Part shown: in pieces, positions 6,131-10,182 of the stretch
Layout of the letters: the number at the start of each line of letters is the position of its first letter
How positions within the stretch are numbered: the first letter of the stretch is position 1
DNA from: Acidimicrobiia bacterium
GTDB lineage: Bacteria; Actinomycetota; Acidimicrobiia; Spongiisociales; ZC4RG35
DNA length: 10,182 bases
Reading direction: 5' to 3'
Assembly: GCA_025929005.1 (NCBI GenBank)
Contig: JAICND010000017.1
Span: 1 to 10,182, forward strand
Made by a program: the position numbers and the translations under genes
The notes under the pieces: generated by a model
The model's input: the letters and a program-made list of their open reading frames with translations, nothing else
Database searches by the model: none
What the model was told of the DNA's origin: nothing

Positions 6131-6711
6131 TGCTCGAGACGCTGGGCCTGATTGCTGGTTCGGGCTGGGCCGCGGGACTCAACATCTATCTGGTGACGCT
6201 CATCCTTGGCTTGGGCGGAAGGGCCGGATGGGTTGACGTGCCGATGGTGTTACAGCGAACCGATGTGCTCATCGTCTCGGGCGTCCTGTACTTGATCGAG
6301 TTCGCGGCTGACAAGATTCCGTACCTCGACAACGTGTGGGACGCTTTGCACACCGCAGTCAGGCCCTTGGGAGCGGCCGCCCTCGGCTATGTGATCGCCG
6401 GCGAGTCCAGTTCGATCGCGGCCGCCGTCGGAGCCGTGATCGCCGGTTCTCTGGCGCTTGGCTCGCACTCCGCCAAAGCGACGACCCGTGCTGCAGTCAA
6501 TACGTCACCGGAGCCGTTCTCGAATATCTTTCTTTCGCTGTTTGAGGACGGGTTGGTGGCCGGACTGGTCGCCCTTGCTGTCTCCTATCCGTTGATTGCG
6601 ATTGTGCTCGTCGTCATCCTCGCCGTGCTGGGGGTGTGGCTCACCGTTCGTCTTCTGGGGGCGGTACGACGAATGTGGGCTCGGTGGGCGGCCAGGTTGA
6701 ACGGGACCTGA
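6130..6711 (+). CDS. DUF4126 family integral membrane protein
   Basis: A 193-residue multi-pass membrane protein. Hallmarks of DUF4126 are visible: AGLNIYLVTLILGLGGR (15-31), a second helix at about 46-60, the signature EFAADKIPYLDNVWDALHT (57-75) with acidic and Pro residues at the helix end, the RPLGAAALGY helix, a Gly/Ala-rich helix (97-112), NTSPEPFSN (124-132) and a long C-terminal hydrophobic hairpin (140-175), then a basic tail (VRRMWARWAAR). Helix-breaking conserved charges suggest a channel or transporter-like fold, but no function is known. I chose ATG 6130, which overlaps the preceding stop by one base, over an in-frame upstream ATG at 6046 that would add 28 hydrophilic residues read from within the DUF3237-like gene. 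It is convergent with the crotonase-like gene, with 4 nt between stops. Confidence 0.82.
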   Translation: MLETLGLIAGSGWAAGLNIYLVTLILGLGGRAGWVDVPMVLQRTDVLIVSGVLYLIEFAADKIPYLDNVWDALHTAVRPLGAAALGYVIAGESSSIAAAVGAVIAGSLALGSHSAKATTRAAVNTSPEPFSNIFLSLFEDGLVAGLVALAVSYPLIAIVLVVILAVLGVWLTVRLLGAVRRMWARWAARLNGT

Positions 6712-6715
6712 TAGT

Positions 6716-7495
6716 TCAGATGTGGCGGCGAAAGTCGGGAGTGCGCTTCTCCAGGAATGCCCGCATTCCTTCGAGATGGGCCGAGGTCCGTCCCAGCCTT
6801 CCTTGAACGGCGCGTTCGTCGGCAAGGGCGTCGGCAAAGGATTGGGCCGCCGCCCTCATGAGGATGCCGCGATTGGCTCCGTAAGCGGCGGTAGGCCCCG
6901 AAGCCAGCTGGTTGGCCCAAGCCACCGCCTCGCCGACAACCTCGGCCGCTGAAGTAGTGCGATGGGCCAAACCAAGATCGACTGCCTCGGCTGAACCTAG
7001 TCGCCGGTTGGTGACCGTGAACTCGATTGCCCGCGAGAGGCCAAGATGATGTACGAGTAGCCAGGTCGACCCGGTGTCGGGTACCAGTCCCAGGCCTATG
7101 AACGCCGAGAGGAAGTAGGACTCGACCGCCATGACTCTCAAATCGCAGACGAGCGCCAGGCCGACTCCGGCTCCTGCGGCCACCCCGTTGATGGCGGCGA
7201 TGGTGGGTAACGGGGCCTCAGCCAATGCTTCAGCCATGGGGTTGAACCGTTCTCCGATGACCCGATGGAGGTCAGGTCCACCGGTTTCGTAGTCAACCAT
7301 GAGATCGGCCAGGTCTGCCCCGGCGCAGAAGGCCTTGCCGCGGCCGGTGAGCACCACCGCTCGCGCCTCGTTAGCCGCCCGGCTGAGTGAGTCGACCAGC
7401 ATTCGGCTGAGTTCGGCTGAGACAGAGTTGAAGCGATCGGGCCGATCGAGGGTGATGAGTGCGACCTCGTCTTGCAGCTCGTAACTGACGCTCAT
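6716..7495 (-). CDS. crotonase-family enoyl-CoA isomerase-like protein (PaaG/ECI type)
   Basis: A 259-residue crotonase-fold acyl-CoA enzyme. The oxyanion hole is formed by CAGADL (57-62) and NGVAAGAGVGLAL (103-115). Both catalytic glutamates of true enoyl-CoA hydratases are absent: the E144 position (rat numbering) is G112 and the E164 position is F132. Asp140 in AFIGLGLVPDTGSTWLL is the Asp used by PaaG (ring-epoxide isomerase) and related delta3-delta2-enoyl-CoA isomerases, and the C-terminal EGMRAFLEKRTPDF also matches PaaG. So isomerisation of an unsaturated or oxepin-type CoA ester is more likely than hydration; no phenylacetate genes are nearby. I chose ATG 7495 because GGAG lies 6 nt upstream and homologues start here. 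An in-frame ATG at 7573 would add 26 poorly conserved residues and run over the divergent gene's start. Confidence 0.88.
   Translation of the reverse strand: MSVSYELQDEVALITLDRPDRFNSVSAELSRMLVDSLSRAANEARAVVLTGRGKAFCAGADLADLMVDYETGGPDLHRVIGERFNPMAEALAEAPLPTIAAINGVAAGAGVGLALVCDLRVMAVESYFLSAFIGLGLVPDTGSTWLLVHHLGLSRAIEFTVTNRRLGSAEAVDLGLAHRTTSAAEVVGEAVAWANQLASGPTAAYGANRGILMRAAAQSFADALADERAVQGRLGRTSAHLEGMRAFLEKRTPDFRRHI
6753..6770. terminator. perfect inverted repeat after DUF4126, inside the crotonase 3' end
   Basis: AGGAATGC (6753-6760), CC, GCATTCCT (6763-6770): a perfect 8-bp inverted repeat, folding as 7 bp with a CCCG loop. It lies 42 nt past the DUF4126 stop, but within codons for EGMRAFLE of the convergent gene. 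It may end plus-strand transcription; no T-run follows. It could be a codon-driven coincidence. Confidence 0.3.
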
Positions 7496-7501
7496 ATCAA
7501 G

Positions 7502-7505
7502 CTCC
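7502..7505 (-). promoter_or_regulatory. ribosome binding site deciding the ATG 7495 start
   Basis: On the minus strand GGAG precedes ATG 7495 by 6 nt, a standard Shine-Dalgarno distance, and supports this start over the one at 7573. A TAGGCT box at 7511-7506 lies 10 nt before the ATG; if that were the -10, the transcript would begin inside or after the GGAG, so the two readings compete. Confidence 0.5.
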
Positions 7506-7537
7506 AGCCTAAGGCCACCTCCGAGCGGCGGCTGCGG

Positions 7538-7549
7538 TAGCCTCGCCGC
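7538..7549 (+). promoter_or_regulatory. leaderless -10 box of the membrane protein/hutH operon
   Basis: TAGCCT (7538-7543) fits TANNNT and is followed by exactly 6 nt (CGCCGC) before ATG 7550, predicting a transcript that starts at the start codon. No Shine-Dalgarno is present, and no clear -35 was found at 16-18 nt. It lies in the 54-nt divergent gap with the crotonase gene and would drive both the membrane protein and hutH. Confidence 0.55.
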
Positions 7550-8035
7550 ATGTGGTTCATCCGTCTTCTGCATATTGCGGCTGGCGTTTTCTGGGCTGGA
7601 GGGGCAATGCTGATGGGATGGTTCATCGCGCCCTCAGCTAAGCGGACAGGCCCGGCCGCTGGCCCCTTCATGCAGACGCTATTAAGAGCCCGGGTGGCTG
7701 ACTACATGTTCGGCGCCGCGCTCGTAGCGGTGGGAGCCGGACTCTGGCTCTTCTTTTCAACCGGTGGTGTGCGTTCGGGCAGCTGGCAAGGATGGGCCCT
7801 CAACCTGGGAGCCCTGGCTGGGGTGGCCGCCATCCTGGTGGGAGGCATAGTGCAACGACCTACTGGCGCCAAGATTCAGAGGCTCGGTGCCGCGGCGGCA
7901 GCAGCTGGCGGTCCACCCACTCAAGAACAAGCGTCGGAGTTGGGACGTCTGCAAGCGCGAATGGGTGCCGCGGCATCCACCACCGCCTTGCTAGTCGCCA
8001 CAGCCGTCGTCGGCATGGCCCTCGGCGGCGGGTGA
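7550..8035 (+). CDS. four-helix membrane protein of unknown function
   Basis: A 161-residue integral membrane protein. Helices are predicted at about 4-23, 50-70, 81-101 and 140-159, with a polar, Gln/Arg/Ala-rich cytosolic stretch (102-138) between the last two. The N-terminal WFIRLLHIAAGVFWAGGAMLMGWFIAP, with His8 in the first helix and a small-residue/Gly run, recalls the start of DUF2269/CopD-like and other 'LLHIxxxxxWxGG' membrane proteins, but I cannot assign a family with confidence. Its TGA overlaps the GTG of hutH (GTGA), so the two are translationally coupled. That could mean a role linked to histidine or urocanate handling, but the protein is short for a permease. The transcript is probably leaderless. 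Confidence 0.75.
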   Translation: MWFIRLLHIAAGVFWAGGAMLMGWFIAPSAKRTGPAAGPFMQTLLRARVADYMFGAALVAVGAGLWLFFSTGGVRSGSWQGWALNLGALAGVAAILVGGIVQRPTGAKIQRLGAAAAAAGGPPTQEQASELGRLQARMGAAASTTALLVATAVVGMALGGG

Positions 8036-9561
8036 CAGTCACAGTCGACGGCGGCCCGCTGACGGTCAGCCAGGTCGTATCTGTCGCTCATCGCAAGACC
8101 AACGTGGAGCTTGGCCCGGGTGTAGCCGAACGAATCGCTCCCGCTCGCGAGGTCGTAGAACGGGCGCTGGCCAGTGGAGCCGTGGTGTATGGCATCACGA
8201 CCGGTTTCGGTGCATTGGCCAGTACCAGGGTTGACGCGGAGCAGTCGACTGCTCTCCAGATAAACCTGCTGCGAAGTCACGCGGCCGGGGTAGGCCCCGA
8301 CCTCCCAGATGAGTTGGTTAGGGCAATGTTGTTGTTGCGGGCCCGCACGCTCGCCCAGGGTCATTCGGGAGTCAGGGTCGCGGTCGTTGAGCGACTGCTG
8401 GAACTGCTGAAGAGGGATCTTCTGCCTGTGGTGCCAGGGCAGGGATCGGTGGGTGCCTCCGGAGACCTCGCCCCTTTCGCACATCTCGCCCTACCGCTGA
8501 TCGGCGAGGGACAGCTCCGCGTCGACGGTCACGCCAGGCCCGCCGCAGAGGCCCTGTCCGGGGTGGGACTGGAACCCCTGCAACTGGCGCCGAAGGAGGG
8601 TCTGTCTCTCCTCAACGGCACCGAGGGAATGCTGGCGATGGGAGTGCTCGCCCTCGATCGCGCCGAACGTTTGGCCCGCGCCGCCGACGCAGCTTGTGCC
8701 CTGGCGGTGGAGGCACTGATGGGCTCGGCCCGACCCTTCCTCCCCGAGGTTCACCAACTACGACCGCACCCTGGACAGATCCAGTCGGCAGAGAGGATTG
8801 CCCGGCTCATCGATCGTTCGCAGATCGGAAGAAGCCATGCCGAAGATTTCCACCACGCGGTCCAGGATGCCTACAGCCTGCGCTGCGCACCACAAGTGCA
8901 CGGGGCCGTCATCGACACTCTCCGACACGCCCGCTCTGTGTTTGAGGTTGAGTTGGGCGCCGTCGCCGACAATCCGCTGGTTTTTCCAGACTCGGGGCAA
9001 GTCGTCTCCGGGGGCAACTTTCACGGTCAGCCGCTCGCTTTTGCTCTTGACTTCATGGGGATCGCCATCACCGAGCTCGGATCGATTTCCGAGCGACGCA
9101 CCGATCGGATGCTGGATCCCCAGCACTCGGCGGGTCTACCTGCGTTTCTCGCTGCCACCCCCGGCCTCAACTCCGGGTACATGCTGGCTCAGTACACGGC
9201 CGCCGCTCTGGTCGCAGAGAACCGGGTTTTGTCTCATCCTGCCTCGGTGGAATCGATACCTACCTCCGGGTCGCAAGAGGATCACGTCTCCATGGGGTGG
9301 GGAGCAGGGCGCAAGCTCAGCCAGATCCTCGACAACACCGCCCGAGTGCTGGCAGTCGAAATGTTGTGCGGTGTGCAGGGGATAGAAAAGAGGCGCCCCC
9401 ATGGTCCCGGACCGGGGACCGCCCGCATTTGTGAGGCGATCCGGGCAACAGTTCCCAGCCTCGACACCGATCGGCCGATAGGGCCGGAAATCGAGGCAGT
9501 CGCTGGCCTGATTGACAGCGGCGAGATCGACCAGGCGGGGGGCTGGCAGCCAAACGGCTGA
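8032..9561 (+). CDS. hutH: histidine ammonia-lyase (HutH)
   Basis: A 509-residue member of the aromatic amino acid ammonia-lyase family, deaminating L-histidine to trans-urocanate, the first step of histidine use. The MIO electrophile forms from Ala142-Ser143-Gly144 in GSVGASGDLAPF, the same numbering as the Pseudomonas putida enzyme. Other active-site residues line up: Tyr53 in VVYGITTGFG, Ser82-His83 (the HAL-type selectivity pair, where TAL has His-Leu and PAL Phe-Leu), Asn195 in LLNGT, Q278 and Y281-R284 in VQDAYSLR, SGGNFHGQP at 326-334, and SQEDHVSMGWGAGRK at 414-428 with Glu416 in the place of the HAL-specific Glu. Length is normal for the family. NGTEG replaces the commoner NGTQ. The GTG start overlaps the upstream stop by 4 nt; a longer in-frame opening upstream is read from the membrane-protein gene and lacks similarity. 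No hutU, hutI or hutG is in the window. Confidence 0.95.
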   Translation: MTVTVDGGPLTVSQVVSVAHRKTNVELGPGVAERIAPAREVVERALASGAVVYGITTGFGALASTRVDAEQSTALQINLLRSHAAGVGPDLPDELVRAMLLLRARTLAQGHSGVRVAVVERLLELLKRDLLPVVPGQGSVGASGDLAPFAHLALPLIGEGQLRVDGHARPAAEALSGVGLEPLQLAPKEGLSLLNGTEGMLAMGVLALDRAERLARAADAACALAVEALMGSARPFLPEVHQLRPHPGQIQSAERIARLIDRSQIGRSHAEDFHHAVQDAYSLRCAPQVHGAVIDTLRHARSVFEVELGAVADNPLVFPDSGQVVSGGNFHGQPLAFALDFMGIAITELGSISERRTDRMLDPQHSAGLPAFLAATPGLNSGYMLAQYTAAALVAENRVLSHPASVESIPTSGSQEDHVSMGWGAGRKLSQILDNTARVLAVEMLCGVQGIEKRRPHGPGPGTARICEAIRATVPSLDTDRPIGPEIEAVAGLIDSGEIDQAGGWQPNG

Positions 9562-9595
9562 AGGTTTCCACTCCTGGCTCCGATATAGACAGGTG

Positions 9596-9631
9596 CACCA
9601 GCCCGCGGGATTGGCTCTTGGGGGGCTGGTG
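9596..9631 (+). terminator. hairpin downstream of hutH
   Basis: CACCAGCCC (9596-9604) and GGGCTGGTG (9623-9631) form a perfect 9-bp GC-rich stem with an 18-nt loop, 35 nt after the hutH stop. The flank GGGGAATTG has no T-run, so this is a non-canonical terminator candidate for the membrane-protein/hutH operon. Because the next gene lies on the same strand, it could instead be a leader structure of that gene. Confidence 0.45.
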
Positions 9632-9653
9632 GGGGAATTGTTCGCCGCCGGTC

Positions 9654-9660
9654 GGAGGAG
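9654..9660 (+). promoter_or_regulatory. strong ribosome binding site of the last gene
   Basis: GGAGGAG ends 2 nt before ATG 9663, with GGAGG spaced 4 nt from it. It is the closest match to the anti-Shine-Dalgarno sequence in the window and fixes the start of the partial gene. Confidence 0.7.
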
Positions 9661-9662
9661 TC

Positions 9663-10182
9663 ATGAGATTTAGCGGACGCCTGCAGATAGAAGCCGACCC
9701 CCATAACTGGCTCAAGGCCGACCTCATGGTCGCCCGGGGTCGGGTGGAGCTCGTGAGTGGGTCCGAACTGCTCGGGAGTTGGTCAACTTCACAGGTCGTC
9801 GCCGAACGAGTGGAAGCAGATCGCTTCTCCCTCCAGCTGGGCGAGGACCGAGCCTTGTTTATCGCCGATGACGCCCTCAGCTTCTCCTACGAGGCAATGC
9901 CTCAACTCAATAAGCGTCAGCTTCTCCCGGTAGGTGGGGTCATGGACAAACTCAAGGCGGGACTGCGAGGGGATGACAGCCGCGAACCGGCGGTGGTTAC
10001 TCCACCTGCCGGAGTTGCCCCGTCTGAGTCGCCCATGGCCACCACCGGCAAGAAATTGCGAGAGCTGATCAGAGAAGCCTCCGGTTACTCCACCACCATG
10101 GAAGCGACCACGGCTGAGTCTGTGCCAGAGAAGAAGGGCGGCCACACCCTCGACGCGGTCTTGCGGTGGCGTTCAGGCGCCA
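9663..10182 (+). CDS. partial gene of unknown function with N-terminal beta-rich domain
   Basis: The reading frame is open from ATG 9663 to the window end (173 codons, no stop), so the C-terminus is missing. I do not recognise the product for certain. Residues 1-85 look like a compact beta-rich module: MRFSGRLQIEAD, then WLKADLMVARGRVELVSG, LLGSWSTSQVVAERVEADRFSLQLG, ALFIADDALSFSYE. That run of alternating strands with a final aromatic segment recalls bacterial PH-like domains of actinobacterial hypothetical proteins. Residues 86-110 are basic (NKRQLLPVGGVMDKLKAGLRGDD), and about 111-160 are Pro/Ala/Ser/Thr/Lys-rich and probably disordered. No signal peptide or membrane helix is visible in the part seen. 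The strong ribosome site and codon pattern make it a real gene; the function is open. Confidence 0.7.
   Translation, partial: MRFSGRLQIEADPHNWLKADLMVARGRVELVSGSELLGSWSTSQVVAERVEADRFSLQLGEDRALFIADDALSFSYEAMPQLNKRQLLPVGGVMDKLKAGLRGDDSREPAVVTPPAGVAPSESPMATTGKKLRELIREASGYSTTMEATTAESVPEKKGGHTLDAVLRWRSGA

Larger units (their letters stand above)
9562..9662 (+). other. intergenic region after hutH
   Basis: These 101 nt separate hutH from the next plus-strand gene. They hold the inverted repeat at 9596-9631, a G-rich run around 9620-9635 and the ribosome site of the next gene. GATATAGAC at 9581-9589 might include a -10-like box (TATAGA), but it lies before the hairpin, and no -35 was seen. Confidence 0.4.

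Noticed and set aside
7403..7422. Tandem TTCGGCTGAG direct repeat
   Set aside because: Two copies only, inside the crotonase-like coding sequence, explained by repeated Leu-Ser/Ala-Glu codons.
7496..7573. Earlier start of the crotonase-like gene at 7573
   Set aside because: It would overlap the start of the divergent gene at 7550 and adds residues not expected in crotonases; GGAG lies 6 nt before ATG 7495.
7792..8031. Upstream extension of the hutH frame to 7792, giving a 589-residue protein
   Set aside because: The extra 80 residues are read out of frame from the membrane-protein gene, are low-complexity and Arg/Ser/Gly-rich, and hutH at 8032 has the normal length and MIO numbering with a GTGA overlap.
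7921..8484. 187-codon minus-strand open frame opposite hutH
   Set aside because: Antisense to conserved HutH motifs including the MIO region; composition is that of a shadow frame.
9789..10145. Minus-strand open frame of 118 codons at the right edge
   Set aside because: Opposite strand to the frame starting at 9663, which has a strong ribosome site and a plausible domain layout; the antisense frame has neither.
1..10182. Mobile element, CRISPR array, toxin-antitoxin or defence system
   Set aside because: No transposase, integrase, terminal repeats, regularly spaced repeats or small toxin-like pairs were seen; all genes look like stable chromosomal metabolic or membrane genes with uniform base composition.

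Overview
The window is GC-rich, densely packed chromosomal DNA that looks actinobacterial. Three things point there: the E1 dehydrogenase carries the GPHATADD-type alpha-subunit motif familiar from actinobacterial PdhA/BkdA proteins, GTG starts and 1-4 nt start/stop overlaps are frequent, and several genes have a TANNNT -10 box exactly 6 nt before the start codon, the layout of leaderless actinobacterial transcripts. Acidimicrobiia or a similar environmental lineage is a guess only. I see no rRNA, tRNA, CRISPR array, insertion sequence, phage gene or defence system, and no gene-free stretch longer than about 145 bases. This is a housekeeping and metabolic neighbourhood, not a mobile island.

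Left part (1-1982). A two-gene minus-strand operon encodes an alpha/beta-hydrolase (esterase type) and a LOG-family phosphoribohydrolase-like protein, joined by a GTGA overlap and followed by a UUCG hairpin. Divergent to it is a secreted, C-terminally membrane-anchored protein with a TIMP/netrin-like cysteine pattern.

Middle part (1990-6711). A single-chain fused alpha+beta E1 component of a branched-chain 2-oxoacid/pyruvate-type dehydrogenase lies on the minus strand. Divergent from it, across a 143-nt region with two perfect inverted repeats, is a HisC-type aminotransferase. Its 3' end overlaps a convergent DUF1304 membrane protein by 27 nt. Then follows a translationally coupled pair, a DUF3237-like protein and a DUF4126 membrane protein.

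Right part (6716-10182). A crotonase-fold protein on the minus strand lacks both hydratase glutamates and looks like a PaaG/ECI-type isomerase. Divergent from it is a four-helix membrane protein coupled by a GTGA overlap to a complete histidine ammonia-lyase (hutH). After a hairpin, a new gene with a strong Shine-Dalgarno sequence starts and runs off the window.

How the genes fit together: several products touch amino-acid and acyl-CoA metabolism (histidine deamination, histidinol-phosphate or aromatic transamination, 2-oxoacid decarboxylation, enoyl-CoA isomerisation). They sit in separate transcription units, and no complete pathway is present: no E2/E3 and no other hut or his genes. I did not find a convincing previously undescribed multi-gene system. 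The most interesting points are the repeated leaderless promoter geometry, the E1 fusion with its structured upstream region, the NTR-like surface protein, and the hutH/membrane-protein coupling.
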